Assembly: GCA_947627825.1 (NCBI GenBank)
Contig: CANQXO010000038.1
Coordinates: forward strand, 1 to 11,779
DNA from: an uncultured Clostridia bacterium
GTDB taxonomy: Bacteria > Bacillota_A > Clostridia > TANB77 > CAG-508
Length of the DNA stretch: 11,779 nt
Reading direction: 5' to 3'
The notes beneath the pieces were generated by a model. It worked only from the letters and a program-made list of their open reading frames with translations, did not search any database and had not been told where the DNA came from. The position numbers and the translations under genes are program-made. The first letter of the stretch is position 1. Each line of letters starts with the position of its first letter. Shown here piece by piece: positions 1 to 7,414 of the stretch.

Positions 1-431
1 GTACATGGTATCCACACAAATTGATTGCCTCCTTTACTATTATTTAAGTCGTCTCCACTTGCACTTGAGATTACAAATCCTGTATCTAGATTTCCTCCTG
101 CATAATAAAATCCTTTTGGTACTGGTATTGTATTTCCTTTTCCATCTGCTGTTGGCGTTACTTTTGCTAAGTCCCAATTATCTTTTTCTTTCTTTGGTAC
201 TTCTACTTCTTTTCCGGCGTCTTCTGGATTTAGATGATTTAATTCATCCATTATTTTATCTAATCCGTCTTCTTCTTTTCCTGCTGATTCCTCATATGCT
301 TTTACCGAATTTTTTGCCATCTTAAATAATCCATTATCTCCCAAAGATAATCTTAGCGTTACTCCTGCTAAAATTAACATAATTATTATTGTTACTACTA
401 GTGCAACTAGTGTTATTCCTTTGTTTTTCAT
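1..431 (-). CDS. Pilin-like N-terminus surface/secreted protein, 3' end beyond the window
   Basis: This is the 5' part of a minus-strand gene: about 143 codons are visible and the reading frame stays open to base 1. The ATG at 429-431 has an AAAGGAG ribosome site (441-447) at good spacing. The protein begins MKNKGITLVALVVTIIIMLI, a short basic stretch and Gly followed by about 20 hydrophobic residues, like a type IV prepilin or pseudopilin, but without the usual Glu at +5. A charged linker rich in Glu/Lys/Asp follows (residues about 45-80). Then comes a segment with GFYYAGG, TGFVISS and, at the edge, NQFVWIPC. That segment resembles the start of the formylglycine-generating-enzyme/sulfatase-modifying-like domains that often follow such N-termini in gut Clostridia; this family link is recalled, not tested. 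It is probably membrane-anchored or exported. I see no clear promoter between it and the upstream terminator. Confidence 0.75.
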   Translation of the reverse strand, partial: MKNKGITLVALVVTIIIMLILAGVTLRLSLGDNGLFKMAKNSVKAYEESAGKEEDGLDKIMDELNHLNPEDAGKEVEVPKKEKDNWDLAKVTPTADGKGNTIPVPKGFYYAGGNLDTGFVISSASGDDLNNSKGGNQFVWIPC

Positions 432-452
432 AGTTTCAAGCTCCTTTGCATT

Positions 453-479
453 TTTCTTTAAGTTAATTACTTAAAGAAA
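453..479. repeat. 27-nt near-perfect palindrome, copy 1
   Basis: Arms TTTCTTTAAGT and ACTTAAAGAAA (11 bp) flank the centre TAATT. It lies just upstream of the ribosome site of the pilin-like gene. The exact reverse complement of the whole 27-mer occurs at 630-656. It could be an operator for a dimeric regulator, a hairpin in the leader RNA, or a terminal repeat of a small element; the sequence alone does not decide. Confidence 0.7.
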
Positions 480-484
480 AATTA

Positions 485-527
485 AAAAAGCTTGTAACTA
501 TTTGTACTAAACAGTTACAAGCTTTTT
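485..527 (-). terminator. Rho-independent terminator downstream of fprA (possibly bidirectional)
   Basis: The 15-bp arms AAAAAGCTTGTAACT (485-499) and AGTTACAAGCTTTTT (513-527) pair perfectly around a 13-nt loop. On the minus strand the stem runs into a T-rich tract (TTTTTTAATTTTT), which fits termination of the pheS-pheT-fprA transcript. On the plus strand the stem ends in five T, so it may also stop antisense transcription. Confidence 0.8.
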
Positions 528-629
528 AAGGAGAACAAAATTTGAATAATTATTTTTCAATTATTTTTTTGTTAATTACTTTTTTTATTGATATTTCAAG
601 TATTTATTGTTATAATTGTTTTATAATCA

Positions 630-656
630 TTTCTTTAAGTAATTAACTTAAAGAAA
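630..656. repeat. 27-nt near-perfect palindrome, copy 2 (reverse complement of copy 1)
   Basis: It has the same 11-bp arms as the copy at 453-479, but the centre reads AATTA instead of TAATT, so it is the exact inverse copy. It lies 26 bases past the fprA stop codon. On the minus strand it could fold as a hairpin just after fprA, but no T-run follows, so it is a poor terminator by itself. The remaining sequence between the copies (528-629) is AT-rich and holds no convincing gene. Confidence 0.7.
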
Positions 657-682
657 TTTTTTAGTATTATTTTTTCTCATTT

Positions 683-1864
683 TTATTCTTTTTTAAGTAG
701 TTTTTCCACTAAGTTTTCAAGTTTTGGGATATCTTCTTCTTTCATGCTAGATTTTATTGTTACTACATCTGTGGCTACTGTTATATTTTTCATATCTAAA
801 AATGCTGCTCTCATACACATTCCAGCTGATGGAGCCCATGAGCCATTTTCAACTATTGCTACTTTTCTGTTTTGATAACATTTTGTTTTTAACAAGTTTA
901 AAAATTCTTCCATTGGTGTGAATAATCCTGCATTATAGCTTGATGACAACACTACCATTTTGTCATATTTGAAAGCTTCTGCCACCGCTTCATAAACATC
1001 ACATCTTGATAAATCCATTGCCTTAATGTTATTTTCTTTTTCTTTTATTAAGTCATAAACTTTTTTAGCTACTTTTTTCGTGTTTCCATGTATTGATGCA
1101 AATGCTATTAAAGTACCTTGTTCTTCTGGTTTGTAAGAACTCCAAGTATTATATTTTTCAATATAAAAGCTTAAATTGTTATTTAATATTGGTCCATGCA
1201 ATGGGCAAATTTGTTTTATTTCTAGGTTAGATAATTTTTTTAATAAACCCTGAACTTGCATACCATATTTTCCTACTATATTTATATAATATCTTCTTGC
1301 TTCTGGTAGCCATTCTTCTTCGTTTTCTTGATATATTTTGTTTTCATCTACTACTCCAAATTTACCAAAAGCATCTGCTGAAAATATTATTTTTTCTGTT
1401 TGTTCATAGGTGCACATAACTTCTGGCCAATGTACCATTGGAGCCATAAAGAATTGTAATTTATGTTCTCCTATATCTAGTACAACTCCTTCTTTTACTT
1501 CTAATTTTTTTACATTAGGGTTTATATCAAAAAATTGTGATAAGAAAGTAAATGTTTTTTGATTTCCTACTAGTGTTACATTTGGAAATTTTTCTGTTAT
1601 TGCTTGTATATTTGATGAGTGGTCAGGTTCTACATGGGAAACTACTAGATAATCAATTTCTTTTCCTCCTAATGCTTCATCTAAATTTTTTAACCATTCA
1701 TCTGATTTTCTTACATCAACAGTATCAAGTAAAGTTACTTTCTCGTCTTTAATTAAATAACTATTATATGATACTCCGTATGGCATAGGATATACATTTT
1801 CAAATAAATCTATATCGTTGTCATTTATACCTACATAAAAAATATTATTTCCAATTTCCTTCAT
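683..1864 (-). CDS. fprA: Flavodiiron protein (A-type flavoprotein, O2/NO reductase)
   Basis: The 393-aa product has full family length. Residues 1-250 form the metallo-beta-lactamase-like diiron domain. The ligand set is complete: H77-x-E79-x-D81-H82 (HVEPDH), H145 (MVHWPE), D164 (SADAFG) and H223 (PLHGPI). Residues 251-393 form a flavodoxin domain, with the FMN phosphate loop at SIHGNTKKV (257-265). Such cytosolic enzymes reduce O2 to water and/or NO to N2O, taking electrons from rubredoxin or a similar donor, and protect anaerobes from oxygen. No rubredoxin or flavin-reductase extension is fused, so the donor is encoded elsewhere. The ATG at 1862-1864 has an AAAGGA site (about 1875-1880) directly after the pheT stop, 16 nt upstream. 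That spacing and the lack of a promoter or terminator place it in the pheST operon. Substrate preference (O2 or NO) cannot be read from the sequence. Confidence 0.95.
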   Translation of the reverse strand: MKEIGNNIFYVGINDNDIDLFENVYPMPYGVSYNSYLIKDEKVTLLDTVDVRKSDEWLKNLDEALGGKEIDYLVVSHVEPDHSSNIQAITEKFPNVTLVGNQKTFTFLSQFFDINPNVKKLEVKEGVVLDIGEHKLQFFMAPMVHWPEVMCTYEQTEKIIFSADAFGKFGVVDENKIYQENEEEWLPEARRYYINIVGKYGMQVQGLLKKLSNLEIKQICPLHGPILNNNLSFYIEKYNTWSSYKPEEQGTLIAFASIHGNTKKVAKKVYDLIKEKENNIKAMDLSRCDVYEAVAEAFKYDKMVVLSSSYNAGLFTPMEEFLNLLKTKCYQNRKVAIVENGSWAPSAGMCMRAAFLDMKNITVATDVVTIKSSMKEEDIPKLENLVEKLLKKE

Positions 1865-1880
1865 TTGCGTTTTTTCCTTT

Positions 1881-4244
1881 CTAACTTCTTAATTCTGCTT
1901 TAAACTTAGTATTCAAATTTTGAGTAATTTTATTCATTGTTTCATTAATTATTTCATCTGTTAATGTTTTTGTGTTATCTCCAAGTTCTATTGAAAATGC
2001 TATTGATTTCTTTCCTTCTGGTATTCCTTTTCCAGTGTATACATCAAATACTTTTGAATTTTGAAGTAATTTTCCGCCTCCATTTTTTATTGCTTTTTGA
2101 AGTTCTTGAGCTGGAATGTTACTGTCAACTAATATTGCGATGTCCTTTTTTACTGTTGGGAATTTTGATATTTCTTTATACTTCATTTTGCCTACTTGTT
2201 TTGAAAGTAATAAGTCTAAATTAATTTCCATTACATAAACTTCATCTTTACATATTGCTGGGCTAATTCTTCCTACCATTCCAACTGTACTTCCATTAAC
2301 TGATATTAAAGCTGTTTTTCCCGGATGCATATCTGCTGGCATTTTTCCATCACCTATAAAGCTGTATCTTCCATTATATCCTAGATAGTCTAACATTTCT
2401 TCTGCAATTCCTTTAATTACATAGAAGTCAACTTTCTTTACTTGAAGTCCTAAATCATAATCTCCTGTCATAAGACATGCTAATTTATTTTCTTCAACAA
2501 GATTTTCTTCGTCTTTTTTATAGAATGTTTTTCCTATTTCAAATAATGCTATATCTTGCATATCGTGTGCTTTATTGTATTCATAAATTCTGTATAGTGA
2601 TGTTATTAAACTTTGTCTTAAAGTGCTTCTTTCTTCTGTTAGAGGTGATAGGATTTTAATGCTTTCTTTATTTTTTAAGGTGAATTTATCTCCATCTTCA
2701 TTGCTTACAAGTGCATAAGATAAAGTTTCATTAAGTCCCAAGTTGACCATTTTATTTCTTATTTCTCTTGTTGTTTTGTCATAGCTTCCTTTTTTTACTG
2801 GTAGAAGCATTGTTCTTCCTTCAACAACATCTACTCCGTAAATTCTTCCAACTTCTTCGATTAAATCTTCTTTTATTGAAATATCTATTCTTCTGGTTGG
2901 AACTAGGACAGTTATTGTTTCACCATCTTTACTTTCTGCTTTAAAGTCTAATTTTTTAAATATTTCTATTATTTCTTTTTCTGATATGTTTGTTCCTAAA
3001 ATATCGTTTATATTTTTTACTGTAATGTCTATTTTCTTTTCTTCTTTATCTGCTTTATCAAAACTTGCCATTCCTTTGCAAGTTGTTCCTTCTGCATATT
3101 TTTCAAGCAAATGACATGCTCTTTCTATTGCCATATATGTTCTGTTAGGGTCTAGTCCTTTTTCAAATCTGTTACTTGCTTCGCTTCTTAATATTTTGTT
3201 TGATGTTCTTCTAATTTTTACATTGTCAAATATTGCAGATTCTATTATTACATTTTTTGTATTTTCTGTTATTTCTGTTTCTAATCCTCCCATTACTCCT
3301 GCTAGTCCAATTGCTTTTTTTCCATCAGATATAACTATGTCATCTTTTGATAACATTCTTTCTTTTCCGTCAAGTGTTGTTAATTTTTCATTTTTTTCTG
3401 CCATTCTTACTTCAAGCAAACCTTGTAGTTTGTCTGCATCGTAGAAGTGTAAAGGCTGTCCTGTTTCTAACATGACAAAATTGCTTATATCAACGACGAT
3501 ATTAATTGGTCTTATTCCAGATGCCATAAGCTTTTCTTTCATTTCTGCTGGGCTTTCTTTTATTGTGATATTTTCAACTTTTTTTGCTAAGAATAAATTA
3601 CAATTTTCAGTTTTAACTGATACATCAAATTTTAAATCGTTTCCTTCTTTATGTGATAAGTCTATGTCTTTTACTTTCTTGTCATAAATTGCTCCAACTT
3701 CATAAGCCATTCCTAAAATGCTTAGCAAATCTCCTCTATTTGCTGTTAAGTCAAAGTCTATTACTCCATCTTCCCAGCCCATGTATTTTATTGCGTCTTC
3801 TCCAACTTTTGCATCTTGTGGTAATTCATGTATTCCTGCCTTATCTTCTTCTTTTAAGAATTTGCTATCAATTCCAAGTTCTGCGATAGAGCATAACATT
3901 CCATTAGATTCTTGTCCTCTTATGTTTGATTTTTTTATTTCTCCACCTGGAAGAATTGTTCCGTCTAATGCAACTATTACTTTTAAACCTTTACGAACAT
4001 TTGGCGCTCCACAAACTATTTGTAGTATTTTATCTCCTACATTTACTTTACATACATGTAAATGGTCAGAGTCTGGATGCATTTCACATTCAAGAACTTC
4101 ACCAATTACTAATTTTCCTGTATTAACAAAGTTTCCCGCATAATCGTATTCATTTCCTAGTGCTGTCATTTTTTCGGCTAATTCGTGAACATCTACATCG
4201 CCTAAATCTAAATAATCTTTTAAAAAATTTGTACTTAAAATCAT
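1881..4244 (-). CDS. pheT: Phenylalanine--tRNA ligase beta subunit
   Basis: The product is 787 aa from the ATG at 4242-4244, normal for a bacterial PheT. The domain order is complete: an N-terminal region beginning MILSTNFLKDYLDLG; an EMAP/tRNA-binding OB fold (about 43-152, with HPDSDHLHVCKV and CGAPN); the B3/B4 editing domain (with GIRPINIVVDISNFV and GQPLHFYDADKL), which clears mischarged Tyr-tRNA-Phe in known enzymes; B5 (with VPTRRIDISIKEDLIEEVGR); the catalytic-like core; and a C-terminal FDX-ACB anticodon-binding domain (last ~95 aa, FPTVKKDIAILVD). It forms the alpha2-beta2 enzyme with PheS in the cytosol. An in-frame upstream ATG at 4283 would add 13 residues, but it lies inside the 4270-4326 hairpin. 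The ATG at 4244 has an AAAGGA site about 9 nt upstream and matches the usual N-terminus. Stop codon is TAG. Confidence 0.97.
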   Translation of the reverse strand: MILSTNFLKDYLDLGDVDVHELAEKMTALGNEYDYAGNFVNTGKLVIGEVLECEMHPDSDHLHVCKVNVGDKILQIVCGAPNVRKGLKVIVALDGTILPGGEIKKSNIRGQESNGMLCSIAELGIDSKFLKEEDKAGIHELPQDAKVGEDAIKYMGWEDGVIDFDLTANRGDLLSILGMAYEVGAIYDKKVKDIDLSHKEGNDLKFDVSVKTENCNLFLAKKVENITIKESPAEMKEKLMASGIRPINIVVDISNFVMLETGQPLHFYDADKLQGLLEVRMAEKNEKLTTLDGKERMLSKDDIVISDGKKAIGLAGVMGGLETEITENTKNVIIESAIFDNVKIRRTSNKILRSEASNRFEKGLDPNRTYMAIERACHLLEKYAEGTTCKGMASFDKADKEEKKIDITVKNINDILGTNISEKEIIEIFKKLDFKAESKDGETITVLVPTRRIDISIKEDLIEEVGRIYGVDVVEGRTMLLPVKKGSYDKTTREIRNKMVNLGLNETLSYALVSNEDGDKFTLKNKESIKILSPLTEERSTLRQSLITSLYRIYEYNKAHDMQDIALFEIGKTFYKKDEENLVEENKLACLMTGDYDLGLQVKKVDFYVIKGIAEEMLDYLGYNGRYSFIGDGKMPADMHPGKTALISVNGSTVGMVGRISPAICKDEVYVMEINLDLLLSKQVGKMKYKEISKFPTVKKDIAILVDSNIPAQELQKAIKNGGGKLLQNSKVFDVYTGKGIPEGKKSIAFSIELGDNTKTLTDEIINETMNKITQNLNTKFKAELRS

Positions 4245-4269
4245 CTTTTTAATTCCTTTCTTCGCTTCG

Positions 4270-4326
4270 CTCAGAATCGGCACTTCAATGATTTGCTTTG
4301 CAAATCCTCGAAGCTGCCATGCTGAG
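4270..4326. repeat. 57-nt interrupted hairpin (REP-like element) between pheS and pheT
   Basis: Four nested arm pairs match: CTCAG/CTGAG (outer), GGCA/TGCC, CTTC/GAAG, and GATTTGC/GCAAATC around a TTT loop. That gives about 20 bp interrupted by small internal loops. It is more GC-rich than its surroundings and fills most of the 94-nt pheS-pheT gap. It has no following T-run in either direction, so it is not a classic terminator. It looks like a small dispersed palindromic repeat, or an RNA fold affecting processing or translation. Copy number elsewhere in the genome is unknown. Confidence 0.65.
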
Positions 4327-4338
4327 GAATGATTTTAT

Positions 4339-5373
4339 TTAATCTTTCCTATCAAATTGATTTAAAAATCTTATGTCGTTTGCATATAAAAGTCTTATGT
4401 CTGTAATTCCGTATTTGAACATTGCTAGTCTATCTAAACCTGTGCCAAATGCAAATCCACTATATTTTTCTGGATTGTAGCCGTTCATTTTTAAAACATT
4501 TGGATGTACAATTCCTGCTCCTAGTAATTCTATCCATCCGGTTTGTTTACACAAATTGCAACCTTTTCCTCCGCATTTAAAACAGCTTACATCTACTTCA
4601 TAAGATGGTTCTGTAAATGGGAAGTAACTTGGTCTAAATCTAAGTTTTGTGTTTTCTCCTAGCATATGTTTCATAAATATTTCCAAAGTTCCTTTTAAGT
4701 CTGCAAAAGAGATTTTTTCATCTACAACTAAACCTTCAACTTGATTGAATTGGTGTGAGTGTGTTGCATCGTCTTCTCTTCTATAAGTTTTTCCCGGTAC
4801 TATTATTCTAATTGGTGTTTTTTCTTTATTTGCCATCATTGCTCTTGCTTGAACTGCTGAGGTTTGAGTTCTTAGTAAATATTCTGTAGTGATATAAAAA
4901 CTGTCTTGCATATCTCTTGCTGGATGTCCTTTTGGCAAGTTTAATCTTTCAAAACAATATTCGTCTGTTTCTAATTCTGGTCCTGATACTACATCGTATC
5001 CCATTGAAACAAATAAATCTTCAATTTCTTCAATTACTCTATTTAATGGATGTTTGCTTCCTCTCCTTTGTTTGCTGGCTGGTAAAGTTACATCTATTCT
5101 TTCTGATTCTAGTTTTTTTGCAAGTTCTTGTTGTTTTAATGATTCCTCTTTATTTTTAATTTTTTCTTCTAATTCTTTTTTTGCGGTGTTTACCAAACTT
5201 CCCATTTTAGGTCTTTCTTCTGGTGAAAGCTTTCCCATCATTTTTAGAAGCTCTGTTAATTCTCCTTTTTTTCCTAAGTATTTTACTTTTAAATCTTCTA
5301 AATTTTTTAAGTCATTTGCATTTTCAATTTCTTTTAATGCTTCCTCTTTAATCTTACTTATTTTTTCTTCCAT
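4339..5373 (-). CDS. pheS: Phenylalanine--tRNA ligase alpha subunit
   Basis: The 344-aa product has full length for bacterial PheS. Residues 1-90 are the charged, Lys/Glu-rich coiled-coil arm that contacts tRNA-Phe. The class II catalytic domain follows, with motif 1 around [14 protein letters not shown] and [20 protein letters not shown], motif 2 ([18 protein letters not shown]), the phenylalanine-pocket segment [12 protein letters not shown], and motif 3 ([13 protein letters not shown]). The Cys cluster [17 protein letters not shown] is common in the family. With PheT it charges tRNA-Phe with phenylalanine. The ATG at 5371-5373 has AGGA immediately upstream and a further AAGGG about 10 nt away. 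It is the first gene of the operon, directly below the Phe T-box leader and its terminator, so it should be expressed when uncharged tRNA-Phe accumulates. Confidence 0.98.
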   Translation of the reverse strand: MEEKISKIKEEALKEIENANDLKNLEDLKVKYLGKKGELTELLKMMGKLSPEERPKMGSLVNTAKKELEEKIKNKEESLKQQELAKKLESERIDVTLPASKQRRGSKHPLNRVIEEIEDLFVSMGYDVVSGPELETDEYCFERLNLPKGHPARDMQDSFYITTEYLLRTQTSAVQARAMMANKEKTPIRIIVPGKTYRREDDATHSHQFNQVEGLVVDEKISFADLKGTLEIFMKHMLGENTKLRFRPSYFPFTEPSYEVDVSCFKCGGKGCNLCKQTGWIELLGAGIVHPNVLKMNGYNPEKYSGFAFGTGLDRLAMFKYGITDIRLLYANDIRFLNQFDRKD

Positions 5374-5437
5374 TTTCCTATTCCCTTATAAATGTATATT
5401 TGAGTTTTGGGTTTTACTCATAAACCTTTTTAGCTAC

Positions 5438-5472
5438 AAAAAACAGTTATCCCCTTTATAGGGAGATAACTG
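5438..5472 (-). terminator. T-box-controlled intrinsic terminator
   Basis: On the minus strand CAGTTATCTCCC pairs with GGGGATAACTG across a short ATAAA loop and is followed by six T (5438-5443). The stem competes with the antiterminator that contains the T-box motif at 5487-5494. It is the attenuation point upstream of pheS. Confidence 0.9.
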
Positions 5473-5665
5473 CTATTAGTTTCTCTGTACCACCTAATTT
5501 CGCTAATTATATTAATTAGCCTCATATAGCTATAACGCGCTACCGTTCTTTTCTACTTATTTTCAAAAAGACTCTAACAAAGTGAAATTTGGGCAAATGA
5601 CATATAGTGTTTTCCAGCTTACACACCTCTCTTTAATATGCTACTCATTTGCTTACTTTGCTTTG
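5473..5665 (-). promoter_or_regulatory. T-box riboswitch leader, Phe (UUC) specifier
   Basis: On the minus strand, stem I starts with CAAAGT (5655-5660) pairing with ACTTTG (5578-5583), and GCAAATGA (5645-5652) pairs with TCATTTGC (5593-5600). The enclosed loop carries the specifier UUC at 5584-5586, followed by A. A GAGTAG S-turn-like motif (5641-5646) follows the upper helix strand. Downstream, AATTAGGTGGTAC includes the T-box sequence GGTGGTAC (5487-5494), whose bulge would pair with the NCCA end of uncharged tRNA. UUC is a phenylalanine codon, which fits pheS directly downstream. By the known mechanism, uncharged tRNA-Phe stabilises the antiterminator and lets transcription continue. Confidence 0.92.
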
Positions 5666-5691
5666 TTATTAGATTTTCATATAACAATATT

Positions 5692-5720
5692 ATATTACCA
5701 TATTTTTTCTTAAAAATCAA
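5692..5720 (-). promoter_or_regulatory. Sigma-A promoter of the T-box-pheS-pheT-fprA operon
   Basis: The -35 TTGATT (5715-5720) and -10 TAATAT (5692-5697) are 17 nt apart on the minus strand. An overlapping TATAAT lies 3 nt further downstream. Initiation would fall near 5685, about 25 nt before stem I of the T-box. The -35 lies inside the last codons of mntP. Confidence 0.65.
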
Positions 5721-6279
5721 GAGTTGAACAAAGATGGTCTAATAATATTTTTATTCCCATGAGTATTAAAATAATACCACCTAATATTTCAGATTTATTT
5801 TTTAGTTTATCGCCAAATTTATTTCCTATTTTTACTCCTATAAATGACATACAAAAAGTAATTATTCCAATGAATATAAGAGACGATAAGATTTTTACCT
5901 TCAAGAATGCAAATGAAACACCTACTGCTAATGCGTCTATGCTTGTTGCTATTGCTAAAACTATCATCGTTTTAAAGCCAACATCGTCACTAATATCATC
6001 GTTTCCTTGTTTTATTGATTCTTTTATCATACTAATACCAATTGATACTAGTAACACACATGCTATCCAATGATCTAAAGAGTCTACTATTTTTTCAAAT
6101 TTAATTCCTAGAACATATCCTAAGAAAGGCATAAGTGCCTGAAATATTCCAAAATATAGAGCTACAATCACTCCCTTTTTTGTACTACCATGTTTCATTG
6201 CTAAGCCCTTACATATTGCAACTGTAAAGGCGTCCATTGCTAACCCTATACTGATTAAAATAATTTCAATATAATTCAT
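5710..6279 (-). CDS. mntP: Manganese efflux pump MntP
   Basis: The 189-aa protein is almost wholly membrane-embedded, with about six hydrophobic segments in two related halves. Each half has the family's charged motif: [10 protein letters not shown] (D16) near the N-terminus and [13 protein letters not shown] (D115) in the second half. The length is typical for MntP (former UPF0059). Members export Mn2+ and protect against manganese overload. The ATG at 6277-6279 has an AAGGTG ribosome site 4-5 nt upstream. I looked for a yybP-ykoY manganese riboswitch, which controls mntP in many bacteria, and did not see one in the 109-nt gap to uppP. No terminator is visible after the gene before the pheS leader begins. 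Confidence 0.93.
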   Translation of the reverse strand: MNYIEIILISIGLAMDAFTVAICKGLAMKHGSTKKGVIVALYFGIFQALMPFLGYVLGIKFEKIVDSLDHWIACVLLVSIGISMIKESIKQGNDDISDDVGFKTMIVLAIATSIDALAVGVSFAFLKVKILSSLIFIGIITFCMSFIGVKIGNKFGDKLKNKSEILGGIILILMGIKILLDHLCSTLDF

Positions 6280-6326
6280 AAATCACCTTTTTGCTTTAAG
6301 TTTATTCATTCGTCCACTCTTTATTA

Positions 6327-6354
6327 CTTATATTGAACTTTCATTTATTTTCCA
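6327..6354 (-). promoter_or_regulatory. Possible sigma-A promoter for mntP
   Basis: The -35-like TGGAAA (6349-6354) and -10 TATAAG (6327-6332) are 16 nt apart on the minus strand, about 48 nt before the mntP start. In such AT-rich DNA the match is only moderate. mntP may instead be co-transcribed with uppP. Confidence 0.4.
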
Positions 6355-6388
6355 TTTTGTTTACATTTTCGTATTTACACGAAATATT

Positions 6389-7231
6389 TTATGATATTAC
6401 TCCCATTAGGAGTAAAGCTATTACAACAATTCCTAAAGCAATTCTATAATATCCAAAAACTGTAAAGTCGTGTTTTTTTACATAGTTCATCAAGAATTTG
6501 ATTATTAACATTGATATTAATAGTGATACTATTGTTCCAGTCAATAATACAGCTAATTCTGCCCCTGTGAAATTAAATCCAAAATCCAAAATTTTTAAAA
6601 GGCTTGCTCCTGCCATTGCAGGAATTGCTAGATAAAATGTATATTCTGCTGCAACTGTCCTTGAAATTCCAATAAGTAGCGCTCCTATTATTGTTGCTCC
6701 AGAACGAGAAGTTCCTGGCAAAATAGCTGCTATTAATTGGAATAATCCTATTATTATTGCTTGTTTGTATGTCAATTCATTTATATCTGTTACCTTTGGC
6801 TCTCTCTTTTTCATTTTTTCAATTATTATAAATGCTATACCAACTACTATTAACATTATTGATATACAAGTCGGATTATAAAAGTGTTCATCTGCGAAAT
6901 CATCAATTCCTAATAGAACAATCAATATTGCAGGCAAACAAGAAACAATGATTTTTCCCCATAATTTTAAAATATCTTTACTTAGTATTAGTTTCTTTTC
7001 TCCACTAGTTACTTTTTTTATTGGCCAAATTGATTTAAAATATAAGATTACGACTGCTAAAATTGCTCCTAATTGAATTACTACTTCAAACATATCCCAA
7101 AATCCTTCGGATAAATCTTGAAATTTCATAAAGCTTTGTACTAATATTAAATGCCCTGTACTACTGATTGGCAACCACTCCGTTATTCCTTCCACTATTC
7201 CAAAAATTATTGCCTTGAAAATATTAAGCAT
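6389..7231 (-). CDS. uppP: Undecaprenyl-diphosphatase (UppP/BacA)
   Basis: The 280-aa polytopic membrane protein is typical in length. Both catalytic signatures are present: EGITEWLPISSTGHL (residues 14-28, including the paired Glu) and PGTSRSGAT (172-180, with the active Arg). It dephosphorylates undecaprenyl diphosphate at the outer face of the membrane, recycling the lipid carrier for peptidoglycan and other envelope polymers. High levels give bacitracin resistance in known cases. The ATG at 7229-7231 has a strong AGGAGGA site. It lies between spoVG, whose terminator isolates it upstream, and mntP. I saw no fully convincing promoter in 7232-7344; TATAAC in this AT-rich stretch lacks a good -35. 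Confidence 0.97.
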   Translation of the reverse strand: MLNIFKAIIFGIVEGITEWLPISSTGHLILVQSFMKFQDLSEGFWDMFEVVIQLGAILAVVILYFKSIWPIKKVTSGEKKLILSKDILKLWGKIIVSCLPAILIVLLGIDDFADEHFYNPTCISIMLIVVGIAFIIIEKMKKREPKVTDINELTYKQAIIIGLFQLIAAILPGTSRSGATIIGALLIGISRTVAAEYTFYLAIPAMAGASLLKILDFGFNFTGAELAVLLTGTIVSLLISMLIIKFLMNYVKKHDFTVFGYYRIALGIVVIALLLMGVIS

Positions 7232-7344
7232 TGTTTCTCCTCCTTTTATATTGTTTTATCCATTTTTAGTTTTTTCTGTTATATCGCATTTTTTAATTAA
7301 TTTTATGCTTATTTTTTATTATTTATAATAACTATAGCCAAAAT

Positions 7345-7394
7345 AATATGCTGACGACATTGTAAAGTGTACACTATTACATCGTCAGCATATT
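7345..7394 (-). terminator. Strong hairpin terminator after spoVG
   Basis: The 13-bp perfect arms AATATGCTGACGA (7345-7357) and TCGTCAGCATATT (7382-7394) enclose a partly paired inner region with the palindrome AGTGTACACT. On the minus strand it is followed by ATTTT. On the plus strand the distal arm also ends in several T. It begins 20 nt past the spoVG stop codon. Confidence 0.85.
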
Positions 7395-7414
7395 TTTGAA
7401 CAATGATTTATCTA

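Noticed and set aside
5..325. Plus-strand Leu-rich ORF (106 codons)
   Set aside because: It is antisense to the pilin-like gene, has no ribosome site, and its Leu/Phe/Tyr-only composition is typical of a shadow frame.
542..646. Plus-strand 34-codon TTG-start ORF with an AAGGAG upstream (528-533), coding a hydrophobic peptide
   Set aside because: The ribosome-site match is part of the terminator flank, the start is TTG, the peptide is what AT-rich DNA gives by chance, and the ORF runs into the palindrome at 630-656. No promoter of its own can be argued firmly.
3718..4143. Long plus-strand ORF (141 codons) opposite pheT
   Set aside because: It is a shadow of the pheT frame: low-complexity Ser/Pro/Phe composition, no ribosome site, and pheT is clearly real across this span.
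4245..4283. Upstream in-frame ATG giving PheT 13 extra residues
   Set aside because: It starts inside the hairpin element; the ATG at 4244 has the proper ribosome site and the family-typical N-terminus.
6280..6388. yybP-ykoY manganese riboswitch upstream of mntP
   Set aside because: I looked because this riboswitch often controls mntP. The gap is short and AT-rich and lacks the conserved GC-rich loop motifs.
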